DNA from: Trichosphaerium sp. ATCC 40318
Lineage: Eukaryota > Discosea > Flabellinia > Trichosidae
NCBI GenBank assembly: GCA_038496445.1
Contig: JALMLS010000478.1
Location: 89,506-153,505, forward strand
Direction: 5' to 3'
Length of the DNA stretch: 64,000 bases
Below, in pieces: positions 45,534 through 57,268 of the stretch (position 1 is its first letter; every line of letters starts with the position of its first letter). Below the pieces are notes generated by a model. It had not been told where the DNA came from. It worked only from the letters and a program-made list of their open reading frames with translations, and searched no databases. The position numbers were made by a program, and so were the translations under genes.

Positions 45534-48047
45534 ATGCATATTTTGCTCTCGCTGTGTTTACTGGCTTGGCTAGGTACCATTACTGCGGCTCCACCTAACA
45601 TTGTTTTCATGTACGTACTACAAAAATGACACGTGATATGAACTTTCTGAAGTTAATTTGATAGGCTCACTGATGATTTGGGATTTAACGCTCCAGGGTA
45701 CGTTAACGTTTTGCGCTTTTTGTAAACGCTGTAAACTAAAACTATTACAGATATAGAAATCCAGATCTAATAACACCAACGCTCGACAGTTTGGCAGCAG
45801 ATGGTACGTTTCACACGTGATTTGGGTCAACAAAAATTTTGTATTTGAAAAGTAGTTCCACTTTTCCCACGACTTTTGTTTTACCACTTCGTCAACACTA
45901 AATATCATTTGACGTTCTCCAGGTCTTAAATTGGATTTTCATTATACGTACAAGTTCTGTTCACCCACACGTGGATCGTTCTTGACGGGAAGGCTTCCTT
46001 ACCATCTTGCTGGAACACGCACCAATTTTATACCTTGGGACTTACCTGATGGTACGAATACACTATTAATGTCTGCCTTTAACCCTCTAGGTATCAATTT
46101 GGCGTATACGATGTTACCTAAGAAGCTTAAGAAAGCTGGTTACACGTCACATCACGTTGGAAAATGGCATCAAGTACGACTAGTCATTTGGATATTGTTT
46201 GATTAACAATTTTATGTATAGGGCTTTTACACTCCAGATTATACACCAATGGGAAGAGGGTTTGACACATCATTTGGATTTTATGAGGGAGGTGAAGATC
46301 ACTTTACTCAGGTATGCGCACAAGGTGGAGTTAAATTTGATTGGTTTTTTTCAAGGAAACAGTGAGAGTGCATAACGAATGCCAAGCTCTTGATCTATCG
46401 CAAAACGATGCTCCTGCATATGGTAAAAATGGCACCTACAATGGATATGCTTTTACACAGGTACTAAAGAGTAAACTTGATAACACTGTTTCTCACAATC
46501 AACCCCAAAGCACGCAGTGGATTTGATTAAAAATCATGATAAAAATTCAGGTCCAATGTTTTTGTACTTTGCGTTACACAATACACATGCTCCTACAGAG
46601 GTTTGTATTCAAAATATACATTCTTTAGGATGTTGCTAAGTAGTTAACCAAGGCACCAGAGCGATTTACGAACATGTATCATTTTGAGCAAAAGCTGAGG
46701 AATGTGTTTAACGGAATGATTTCTGTTGTTGATGAATCAACTAAGAATGTTACACAAGTTCGTTTGGTTTTTTTTTTTTTTGTTGAAATACTTTTTTGGT
46801 GGTTACAGTGTTTAGGCGTTGAAAGAGAGTGGTATGTGGGAAAATACTTTGTTCATTTGGACAACAGATAATGGATCACCTGTTCCAATCGCTGGATCTA
46901 ACAAACCATTACGAGGTACACACAAAAAGTTGCAAACAAACAGCATGCTAATTGTTTCACAGGCTCAAAAGGAACGAACTTTGAAGGTCCGCTGATTCTT
47001 TCCTAGTATCTTAACCGTTTCTATCACGTTTAATAGGTGGTACTCGTGTCCCTGCATTCGTTAACGGAGGGATTTTACCAGCAAAGATGCGTACCAAACA
47101 TGTTAACGGTAAGCGATACTGGTTTTTTGTCAAGCAAGTTTCTTGAAGAAGTGTCTGTTAACACGTGTTAACACATCTTGTAATAATAAGTTTTTAGGCA
47201 CAATACATATTGCTGACTGGTATGCTACTTTTTGTGAGCTAGCAGATATCGATCCTGCAGATCCAGGTATGATTGAAATACACCAACAAAAAAAAATGGC
47301 AAACTGTTGAAGCTAAAAACAAAAATTAGGTACACCTACACCTGTTGAGAGTATAAGTATGTGGAAATACCTGAGGTGCTTGAAACTACTACAGTGTATT
47401 TAGTCTAATGTTTTTTCCTCCAAGTGGACAATCAGATGAGTCACCTCGAAAGAAATTTGTTTACGACCACCGAATGTATACCTCACCATACACTGGTATC
47501 AATAACTTTATTTTTTGGAAACCCAACTTAAATACAACCATAGGAGCTATCAGGAATGGTGACTATAAGCTTATTGTAGGCTCAGAGCCAGGTGCTTCAT
47601 GGTACGTTAACTTGTAACAAGGTTAAGTTCGTCTTTCTTTTTTTTTTCTTGGTTTTCTCGCCTTTCCTCCTTAAAAACTACTAAGTCAACTGCCATATAG
47701 GTTTGGTCAATTCTCTCCAAACACTACATACCATAAAGATATGTACGAAGTTAAGGCGTGCTCTGTTGATAAGCCTTGCTTATTCAATATTGCAAATGAT
47801 CCAACTGAACACTTTGATATTGCGGACCAAATGCCTGAAAAAGTATCTGAGATGATGAAAGAATTCACTGCTCTTGAAAAAGAATATCACCCACCTAAAT
47901 TGTACGACTTAACAAACACGTGATCTTTTGTATTTGTTGAGTTCTTATTTTTTTCTAAATAGGAATCCACCACGTGATACGAAAGGATACTGTGATGCTG
48001 TAATAACATACCATGATTTTACACAACCATGGCAGAAAGGGAAGTAA
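45534..48047 (+). CDS. Arylsulfatase-family sulfatase, secreted or lysosomal
   Basis: Signal peptide MHILLSLCLLAWLGTITA, then PNIVFM and LTDDLGFNAPGYRNPDLIT, the usual sulfatase N-terminus with metal-binding Asp residues. The active-site motif is CSPTRGSFLTGR (Cys to formylglycine). Further family markers: HHVGKWHQG, the DNGS motif (TTDNGSPVP) and KPLRGSKGTNFEGGTRVP. The C-terminal subdomain has GAIRNGDYKLIVG and a Cys pair (ACSVDKPCLFNIANDPTEH). About 16 short exons with GTACG-type introns end at TAA, 48045-48047. It is closest in layout to arylsulfatase B/I/J types, which desulfate glycans. It follows the protease gene on the same strand. Confidence 0.87.
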
Positions 48048-48638
48048 ACATAGGTATTAACGACTTAGTACCAAGAGGTTTCATAGAAGAATAAAATGTT
48101 ATTCACAATAGTTGTACTTTCGTCAATACTCTCTCAGGCTATCTGTTACAAGAATGAAATGGACTGGCGTTGAATGAGTACTTTAAGCGTTGTGCCATTC
48201 AGCAACTTATTTCGAAGTTCTGTCAGCTCAAACTGGTGGATGGAAGCCATCCAAGTGTACAATCCATTTTTCTTCTTCTTAGTGGCTATGTGCTTTAACA
48301 AGTTCACTTGTATGTCCCAAATCTGACCGTAATTTGGTTGAGTTATTTAGTTTGTTTTGGAACAGCATGACGCTCATGTTTGTAATTTAAAACTCAACAA
48401 CACCAAGTACTCACTCTTTTATGTACCTTTATTTCTTTTAAATGTTGAGCTGTTACAAAACGCTGATACTCAGTTAAGTGAATAAACACTTGTGCTTAAT
48501 AATAAAAATGTTTCAAGTACATCTGACGTTTGTATTTTCAGATAACACATATCAAGCAGTTTGGTAACAAACATGAGGCGTTTTATTGAACTTACAAATA
48601 CAACTTAGTCTTTTTTTTTTTGCTGTTCCTTTGTTGTG
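48048..48638. other. Spacer between convergent genes
   Basis: No coding signal; 3' flanks of the sulfatase and the Frizzled-like gene. Confidence 0.5.
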
Positions 48639-51325
48639 CTAACCATCGTCACGAGTTGGTGTTGTTGTGATGAATCCACTGCCATTAAGCTTTGATGAGC
48701 TTGGTGGTATTGATTTCAATGTTAGCTCTGAACCTCGACTTGCTTTCTTATTATCAATAGAAGTTGTGCCTATCATATCAGATTGTCTAGATGATCCTCT
48801 ACCAATGCTATCAAATATAGCCTTGCCAATAGGCTGTAATAAAAATAATAAGCTTATGTTCATACCAAAACTAGCAATAGATACGTACACGCCATGATTC
48901 AATATGTAGATTGAGTGCAAAGAAAAAAACGATTCGGTTTAAAATTGTTGTTATCCAAACAAATATTGCAACAACAAAAGGAATCGGTTTCTTTAACAAA
49001 ATGTTAATATTGAATGATAATGCTAGGTAATACACGTACTATAAATGATTGACAGTCTTCCATGCCTCTTATCTCACAATCCAACGCTTTAAGTACACCC
49101 TGTCTCTGTGGTTCAACTTGACTTTTTGCTAAACAAAACATTTTAGAAAAAAACGTTTTGGTTTTTTTTTGGATTGGTAGAGCTACGTACTATGCCAAAA
49201 TGATATTAAAAATGGTATTACAGATAGTGCATATGATGCAGATATGATAACTGTTCTATAAAATACAAGACGTTGACGCTTATTCCGGAAAACTTTGGCT
49301 TTTTTAGCTTGCTAACAAAAATAGGTGTTAACAATTTGAACTTTTAAAACAAAAGGACTATGTGTACCATTCCTATCAGGTAAGCTAGTGTGATTAACAC
49401 GAAACATGCTATAACCCATACTACAAAATAAGGATAGAATCCTAAAGTTTCATAGAAAACAAAGTTGGCGTTCTCAAGATCAATTAAAATTGTTGGACTT
49501 AACAAAAAAAACAAGTTAGGATTCAACAGCAGTTGTAGTAGATTTTATACTTACCCTGGCGATAGGAGTGTAAACCCTAGCTTCCCTAGACATGCAGCAA
49601 TTATAGGAAATATAAGTGGTATTCCAAGACTTGTTGCATGGACCAAAATCTTGTGTTTCAAAGTAGACAGAGGTCTCAATTTAACATAAACATAAATAAG
49701 AGCCAACCCCATCCAAACAATGTAAATATCGGACGCCAGAGTGGCCCACAGATGTATAAATGCTATCAAATACGTCAGTAAAGAAATAAGGTACTATAAC
49801 AGTGAGATATACAAATACAAAAGTTATAATACGTGCCTACTATTGGGATGTAGACTGAGTTTTTCTGGCTATTTAGTTGAGTATTGGAGTGACAAGCATA
49901 GTTTCTATAGTCCCCGAAAAAAGTTGAAGCACATACTGGCAACAAGAATATAACTGTCACTAAACGTACAAGTAAATACTGGTAACTACCAGTTAATAAA
50001 TCAAAAAAGGTATGAGCGATAACGTACGTATGAGGTAAACATATTTTAGATTGTACGGAAACATGAATATCTGATCCTTAGAAGTAATGATCCAAGATGC
50101 CAAGGCTATAATAGATAACACCATCATAAGCCATGAAAGAGCAAGGTAAACAATCCATAAACGCTGAACCCATGCCTCTGGGTATTGAAAATCTGGGCAT
50201 TCAAATCTATTTGTAGAATCACGTGTTATTCACGTGTACATACTTATTTATGTTAATTGCTAATATGTATTCGTACTTGCATATTTTTCCGTCGTCTGAT
50301 GGTATGAGAGGACGTGGGCAGTATTCAAGGTTCTCAGCGCTTATTGTAGCAACATTGGTGCAATTGACGAAAAGACCAAGCCCAAAAAAGTTTTCATATC
50401 CAGTCTCTGGGTATGCCTCAAGATTCAACACAGCGTCTCTGAACGAGCAATTAGGTACTATTAAGTCAATCTCTATCTAAAATATCGTTTAATAATCATC
50501 AGATGTGTTTGTAGTCATTTCTTGCACATGAAGCGAAAAATTAAGAAGAATTCTTCATGTCAGAAATATTACACTATTGCTAACGTACCAGTGCAGGTAA
50601 ATCACTAGCACAAACATCCAAGAACTGTAGACAATCACTCTTACATACAGGAGTAGCTATTTCGAATGTGAATATAGAAGAGACCATTATAAACAAAAAA
50701 ACAAGTAAAGTTGTGCATTGGTGGGTTTTTTTTCTGCTAAAAAGATTATCATTCTCGCATCAACCGTACCCACAGGTAATGCAAATGCACCAATAGATCT
50801 ATTGTAACATGGTCTGAAAAAATCTTGACAGTAGAAAGACATTATAGCTCTTTTGCATTCAGGCTGCTTAACGATTGCGGTAGATCTACAATAAGATGAG
50901 GATCAATAAAACATGGTTTCTTGCGCCATAACCAAAAAAGGCGGAGTATTTGTCTCTTGTGTAACAATAATTGTTTCATCAAGTATGGTAGGCGAAAACG
51001 CGTTTTTTCGATGATAAATAGCGTCGTATCACGACGTAAAAAAAGAATGTCGTATATTGTCATCTAAAACGCCTTGCGTACGCTCTTACTGCTCCATTAG
51101 CATTTGTATATAGCTCTTGTGTCGTATTGAGTATGTTAAGGAAACCGTCACCATCCTTGATAAAATCTTCACATATCGATACAGAACCACCGTCATACAC
51201 TGCACACACTTAACATAGTAAAGTCAGACACTTATTTTTTTATACTTTAATGCACACGCACCTTGTGCGCGTATTTGTACTGAAACACAAGCTAAAATAA
51301 TACAGACAGTAAAGGCTGTATACAT
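48639..51325 (-). CDS. Frizzled/Smoothened-like seven-helix receptor
   Basis: Starts MYTAFTVCIILACVSV at 51325 (signal peptide). The ectodomain is a cysteine-rich domain: VSICEDFIKDGDG, QPEC, FYCQDFFRPCYNRS, ATPVCKSDCLQFLDVC, VPNCSFRDAVLN, FVNCTN, LEYCPRPLIPSDDGK and FECPDF. It matches the frizzled CRD pattern with C-x-x-x-F-x-P-C and CP-x-PL. TM helices follow (LWIVYLALSWLMMVLSIIAL, then ASDIYIVWMGLALIYVYVKL, TSLGIPLIFPIIAACLG, PYFVVWVIACFVLITLAYLI and others), and a Ser/Thr-rich cytoplasmic tail (SSRQSDMIGTTS, SIPPSSSKLNGSG). The DLENANFVFYETLGFYPYFV segment fits the region before TM5. Such fsl receptors are numerous in amoebozoans. Exons are short; not all TM5-TM7 joins were resolved. Confidence 0.75.
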
Positions 51326-51786
51326 AAGAGCAAAGCCACCAGTGTGAGTCGTGTGATACAAAATTAGGCGTTAAGTCATCCCTTTTGCGGAAATCTACTT
51401 GTTTTTGAATTCCGCCATTAACAAGATTGTCTATGTGCATACGTAGAAATACCACCTCTAGACGCCAGTGCTATGTAATAAACAATTCGTAAAAAAAGAG
51501 ACACAGTTCCGATTGCGTTATAACTAAGCCCTTAATCAAGGTTTACCCAGTCTATTTATAAATAGAGTTGGTACAACACAAAATAGAGGAATTAGAGGAA
51601 ACAAAAAAATTGCTTTTTTTTTTAACTTCCTTTATTTTTCTTTTTTGAGGGTTACAACAAACGTCTTTTATTACAAAAAGACTATTTTAAAAAACACCTA
51701 AACCAAATAATAATAATTAAAAAAAAACGCGTAGCTGATACTTGTTACTTGGGTATCCCTCTACGCGTTTTTCTTCTTGCACACTT
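51326..51786. other. Spacer, AT-rich
   Basis: Between the start of the Frizzled-like gene and the end of the next minus-strand gene. It has long T and A runs (about 51,605-51,727). A minus ORF reaching 51455 overlaps the receptor start in another frame and is not credited. Confidence 0.5.
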
Positions 51787-53603
51787 TTAGTGCTTAGGTG
51801 CATACACCTTGATTGGTTTAGATCCAGTATGTCTGCCTCTGTACTTTTTCCTCAAACGCTTGTAGATACAACCGAATACAGACAAGAGAGAAATACATCC
51901 TAATAAACAACGGTTGGTTGTATGCTTTAACTACTGTTAACGTACCGATAATAAGAATAATAAATACGACAACTAACAATAACCAAGCTCTGTTTGTTGG
52001 TGCAGTAGGTATTGCTGCTGTAGGAGCTTCTGTAGGCGTCATAGGTGCGACAGGTGGATCTGTCGGTGCGGCCGTAGGAGCAACTGTTGGTGACTCAGTT
52101 GTTGGTGGTTCTGTTGTAGGTGCAGGTGTAGGTCGTTGATCTGACAATAAGGGTAAGCGATAGAAGACATCTAAGGACTCAAAACCGACAAGAGCTATCT
52201 GAACGTACCAATAGTACAATTTACACCAAGAGTACATGCTGTACCCCGCGAGCATCCAGTAGTAGTTGCGTTGTAGCAAAAGGTTTGACTTCCATTGAAT
52301 GCTACACAGAGTTAAACGAGTTACAAAAAAAAGTTCGAAAAAACAAATTTTGTTTATCATCATTCTAGTTACGTACATGCACATATTTGTTCACCAATGT
52401 CACATAGGACGCCATTAAAACACGATTGCGTAGTATTAAGGAAGCAGGTACCATTACCACCAACGCTTGCATCTAATTTGGGTGAGTTGATTACGTAACA
52501 CTAAAAATCTATTTGTTTTTTCAAAAAAAAGTGTACCTATGCAGAGCGCCTCTGTAGGTGCACAAGCTAAAGATCCTCCGTTACAACTATTCAAAGTAGC
52601 ATTATAACAGCCACCAGGAAACTCATCAGTGCCTAATAGAGGTCAGAAAGAAGATAAACGGCTTTAAAAAAGTGTACTTGGGCAAAAATCTTCTCCCACG
52701 TTACAAAACACTCCACTACCAAAACAAGTTTGTACAGATGGTTCGTAGCACTGTCCTAAGGTAGGGGAAGTAGGATCTCTGCAAAACTTCTCTGTGGTAG
52801 TGTTGCAAAGTGATCCAGTATCGCAAGATTGACTCTGGTGATCAAAACAACCACCAGTGAAATTAGCAGGCTCAGCAACATCAGCTAATAGGGCGTTAGG
52901 CAAACAATATGTTATTGTAACATAAACGTACGAGGGCAGTATGACGAGTTGACTCCCTCACAAATGACCGGATCTGCTACAGTTCCTACGAAATTACATG
53001 TCTGGGTGCTTGTTTGGTAACATATAGGATCTGCTCCATTACCATCTAAAAGGTTTTTTATTAATCATGATGCGCTATCGTTATTTTAGATGCACGTACT
53101 CTCACATATTGCAGAATCCAATCCAGCACAAATAGTTCCATCAAGACACAAGTGAGTGTTAGTATCATAGCATCCACCAGGCGCATTTGCAGCTAATAAA
53201 ATATAACAAATAATCCAAAAAAAAACAAAAAAAAAGACGTACATGAAAAAGGGCAAAATTCGCTGGAAAGTCCGTCACATACAACACCATTCAAGCAACG
53301 AGCTTCGGCCGGTCGTAACACAAATTACCTCACCATGCACGCCCGCCTCGCAAAACTCGCTTGTGACACAAATTGAAAAATTGCTGTCACAACGAACAGC
53401 ATCTGGCTCAAACTCGTAACAAAAGAACTCGCCAGCTGGGGCTGGATTGCCTGCAGTGGTTGTGCGAAACTACAAGTGGTTACAACAAAATAAAAGCAAA
53501 CAACACGTACTGCAACATTCTCACAGCGAAGGGTTCGTTGCGTGACACTTAATAGGGCCAGGATCCAAAGGCCTTTACATGCAGTGTCACCAAAAATGTG
53601 CAT
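51787..53603 (-). CDS. Membrane protein with repeated cysteine-rich modules and Thr/Pro stalk
   Basis: Signal-like start MHIFGDTACKGLWILALLS at 53603 (exon to 53511), then a series of one-module exons of about 40 residues with the pattern Cys-Tyr, Cys, Cys, Phe-Cys: FFCYEFEPDAVRCDSNFSIC, CYDTNTHLCLDGTIC, GGCFDHQSQSCDTGSLC, QCYEPSVQTCFGSGVFC. A stalk (TPAPTTEPPTTESPTVAPTA) and a TM helix (WLLLVVVFIILIIGC, joined over a GTACGT intron to ISLLSVFGCIYKR) follow, then a basic tail ending in KVYAPKH, TAA at 51789-51787. It is probably a surface adhesion- or receptor-type protein. Near 53,300 one module needs a frame change or a 31-nt intron. The family is unrecognised. Confidence 0.65.
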
Positions 53604-54296
53604 GATGTTTGTGAGTAATAGCCCTGAAAAGAAAACAACCAAGAAGTAGAAGGATAGACAACACTCTTTAAGAAAGTGAGCAAACTAACCAAAAAAAAAA
53701 AGGGTGTTTACGGAAAAGCAAATGTATGCTTCTCATGGCAATAAATAGTACAGCAACGATGAACAACAAAAAAAAAGGGTACCTTTGTTCCATTGTAGTA
53801 ATAGTGCCTCAATTGTCTTAGGTGATGTCGTGAGTAAGAGCTTGCGCGATCACTATTTTGTTTTGTCGTAATGGTGGTTTTACTGTAGTAAACTGCGAAG
53901 GATTTTTGTTTAGTTTTAAACACTCCGATCACAATAGAGGAGTCGATTGCAAATACATTGCGGTACATCTTGGATGTACGTGCTGAATTAGGCAACAAGT
54001 GTTTGCGTGCTTTCTACGCTCGAAACAATGCTAGCGCCACTAGTATGATAACAAAGTAGGAATAAAACAGCATTGGCGCAATCTTCAAAAAAAAGGAGTA
54101 AAGCTTTTACAATAATCTATTACCGATGCAGTACAAGTAGTACATGTAAAGTGCTACAAAATTTGTTATAGTTAACACCAACTGTTGTCGAGTTCAAGTG
54201 CAATAGGCAACTACCGAACCAAAAAATGTCACAAAGTACAAGTAAACCGTTATTATTAAACCGCCAAACACAAACACACGAGCCCTTAAAAAGACT
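53604..54296. other. Intergenic region
   Basis: No gene supported. Frames at 53,708-53,998 (-) are of low complexity. It contains the promoter side of the cysteine-module gene. Confidence 0.45.
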
Positions 54297-55404
54297 TTAC
54301 TCTGAAAACTCTTCTTCTTCCTCGAGAGGCATCTCATTGTACTCGTCTACAGCGTCCAAGTCCTCGAAATCTTCATCACCGTCTTCTTCCATAGCATCAC
54401 CAGGTTCCCAATCGTCGTCTACGCGAACCTTTTTTCTGCTCTTACGTGGAGGCTTGAAGAAGCCAGGATCGATCATCTCGATTTCCAAGTTATCTTGGTC
54501 GATATCTTCGTTGTCGATCATATCCCAACCTTTTGAGAGCGCAGCGATTACAGGGAAGTAATCTCTAGGGATGTGGTCGAGTTCTTCTGGAACAAAGTAT
54601 CCGTGCTCGCCACGGGTTTTGTTTAAGAAAATACCATCAGCGCCATCGTTATCTGCAATGTAGAGGCCAGAACCACTATGCGTAGAAGATAAGAAAAGGA
54701 GTGCTAGAAGGACGGAATTTCAAAAAAGAAAACTGAAAAAAAAAAAAATTTATCGCTTTTTTGGTCGTTCGGTTTTTAGTTGTGCCGGTAAGAAAATCTC
54801 TTGGAACTGGACAAAAAAAAAAGTTTTGGGTTTTTTTTACATGTGGTGTGCTAATAATCGCAAAAAAGGTAAAATTGCTCCTCAGTAGGAGTGGTGCACC
54901 TCTACGCATTGTTTTTGGATCGCAGAATTCGCTACGAAAAAACGAAAAAAAAAACTATCTCGCTACGCACCGATACTCGCTAAAGTTAACCAAATCGCCA
55001 TACTTGATTTTTCCAAGGTCGCTGGCGTGTGATGGGAAGGTATCGATTAAATATTTCAAGCGCAGGTGCATTGAAAATGCGTTCATCTCCTCGAGTGCCT
55101 GTGCCATAGCAGAGTTGCAAAATTCGAATACTTTGGCCTTTCCTTCTTCTCTAAGGGGTGGGTTTTCTTCAACTATTGGCTCTGGAGCTGGTGCTGGTTC
55201 TGGTGCCTCGGTTGGTGCTGGTGTGACTGGTGTGATGGCCTCAGTAGCCGTAGTTGTAGGTACTGAAGGAGTTTCAGAAGCAACAGGCGTAACCTCCTTT
55301 GGTTCTTCTTTGGCAATTGGTGCGTCCTCGACCTTTTGCTTTTTAGTTTCTGGTTCGGTTGGGCTTGGTTCGCCTTCCTCTCTTTCACGTTTTTTGTCCG
55401 ACAT
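54297..55404 (-). CDS. Acidic, probably nuclear, protein of unknown function
   Basis: Two exons, 55404-54971 and 54675-54297, joined across a 295-nt intron (donor GTGCGT, acceptor CATAG, phase 2). Exon 1 starts MSDKKREREEGEPSPTE, with an NLS-like ETKKQKVEDA and a long Pro/Ala/Thr/Glu linker (PAPTEAPEPAPAPEPIVEE), then a folded part (ALEEMNAFSMHLRLKYLID, KIKYGDLVNFSEYRC). Exon 2 continues GSGLYIADNDGADGIFLNK, GYFVPEELDHIPRDYFPV, and ends in a basic patch (RKSRKKVRVDDDW) and a highly acidic tail (EMPLEEEEEFSE). The composition suggests a chromatin or RNA-related protein; no family is recognised. The intron is long and poly-T rich compared with others here. Confidence 0.7.
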
Positions 55405-55687
55405 GCTCTAATACCACTCGTGTGAGTTCGCAAAACGACTGTTGATTGGTTTTAGGGAAAAAGAAAGTAAATTTTGAAAAAAGTGTGCAGTGCTGGGTTC
55501 ATCGTCGCTTTGCCGTACCTGAAATGTTATAGATCTAAAGATGTAAGGTGCGTATCGCTGTTGGGGGTAGCAAAAGAGCTGATGCTTTTGATTAAAGCGA
55601 TAAGTGCGGAAATTATCCAAAGAGTCTCAAGTACGAAAAAAATAACCGTTAAGTCCAACAAAAACTCTAAAATGTAACGGTAGTATC

Positions 55688-56017
55688 ATGGCTCCTTTCG
55701 ATTTGTTACCGGAATGCTTTAAAACAGTGATTAATGGTCGTCTTAACACTAAACACGTTTATGAGGGCTTCACGTCTAGAGAGGTGTGGAAAGAAGGTAG
55801 GATAAGTGGTAAGAAAGCGATTGAGGAGCGTTTCGTTTTTGGTTATTTCAAATTTGTGCAGTTTTTTTCTATAATCGTCTACAGTAACGTGTTAAGGCCA
55901 TGGGTGAATACTGGAGGAAACGGACCACTTCATCAATTCAAAAAAGGCATAAAACAATTTATGACGCTCAAACTTCAGCAATCATCAAAGCACGTTATTT
56001 TAGAGCCTCGTTTTTAA
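55688..56017 (+). CDS. Hypothetical protein, 109 codons
   Basis: An ATG-started open frame: MAPFDLLPECFKTVINGRL, then HVYEGFTSREVWKEGR, later HQFKKGIKQFMTLKLQQSS. The first 30 residues are loosely F-box-like. No intron is needed. There is no clear homologue; it could be real or chance. Confidence 0.35.
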   Translation: MAPFDLLPECFKTVINGRLNTKHVYEGFTSREVWKEGRISGKKAIEERFVFGYFKFVQFFSIIVYSNVLRPWVNTGGNGPLHQFKKGIKQFMTLKLQQSSKHVILEPRF

Positions 56018-56929
56018 AAAAAATTCTTTGTTCGTTGGTTTTCTGGACTTTTTTCGCTGTTTGAATTCTCCTATCTACAAATTCTTCTATTGAGCTTTTG
56101 AGACGTTTTTAAACGTTTGTGGTTTGATAAACTTTTTTAACCAAACAGAAGGCTTTTATGTACACTCTGAAAATGATTTATTACTTCTACGCCGGCGTAT
56201 TAATACGTCCAGCTAAAACCTTCTGCTGGCAAGTTTTTGTTTTCACAATTTCTTTTTTTTTTCAAGAGTACGCATAACAAGAATACAACCCGCGCTAAGT
56301 ACGCTCTTTTGGTATCTTTCTACGTCGGCGTTTTTTTTTTAATGCCAATTGCTTCCCAAATCTCCCCGTAGTACTTCTTTTATGGGTTATTTACGCTGAA
56401 ATACGCTTGCTTTGATCCTATGTAGACAACCATGTAGAGTGAGATTTGTCTTGTTCTTCTCCATTGACGTGTGATATAATTGGTGATTTAACGTAGTTTA
56501 CGCGTATTTTGGAGCGTTCGTATGTCTAGCGTCATTTTACAAAGATATCACTACTAGGATGTGTATCTTCCTCCCGGTTCATCTTGTAGAACGCCGGAGG
56601 AATAACAGCGCATTAGAGCACTTTTTCGTGAAGAAGAAAATTGTTGGTGGCACCTCACAACACGTAAATATCTGGCACGTACGAGTTGAATAAAAAGCAA
56701 TTTCTAGATAGTATTGTAGTTTACAGCTCTTGAAGAAACCGTCCAACAAATTGTAGAGGTTTTTTTCTTCAGAGACCTTACACGGTTTCGTATGACACTA
56801 CAGTCAATGGGGGAAAGCTTGGGTCATCTTCTAGGCAATTAATACAATTGTAAAGCATGATCTTGGTTACTTGTAGGACGCGTAGCTGTGTTGCGCATCC
56901 CGTTACCTTATTGAAAAACTATTTCAGAA
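56018..56929. other. Region with no resolved gene
   Basis: T-rich, with short open pieces such as a frame at about 56,775-56,850 (PYTVSYDTTVNGGKLGSSS) that could be an upstream exon of the gene at 56,930. No splice chain could be built. CACGTG is absent here. Confidence 0.35.
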
Positions 56930-57223
56930 TATCGTCGTATGACGATTGAATGGATTCCTTTGACTGTTGTCTTTAGACATAGCTTACTCTTTTATATTGT
57001 AGACAATGTTGTAGAAGCAAAAGCTTCAACAGTGGTATTAAGGTACCCCTGACGAAGCGGTAGCTACTCTGTTCTGTGGATTGTTGACAGCGAAGCAAAC
57101 GTAAATTTATACGAATACAGCACAATAAGATCCATACCGCAGAACATTATTGAACTTTTGCCAAGTCTCAGACCTTTTGTCATGTGGCCATCTAAAGAAG
57201 AACCCACTTCACTTTATTTCTGA
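56930..57223 (+). CDS. Two 3' exons of an unidentified gene
   Basis: After a TTTCAG acceptor an exon (56930-57042) reads EYRRMTIEWIPLTVVFRHS, then LLFYIVDNVVEAKASTVVL. Removing a 21-nt GTAC...TAG segment (57043-57063) joins it in frame to YSVLWIVDSEANVNLYEYS, then IPQNIIELLPSLRPFVMWP, ending at TGA 57221-57223. The alternating strand pattern is like a beta-propeller blade. Upstream exons are not resolved and the 21-nt intron is unusual. Confidence 0.4.
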
Positions 57224-57268
57224 ATCAGATGTAGGTAATATTAATTATAATTATAATAATCGTAGCAT

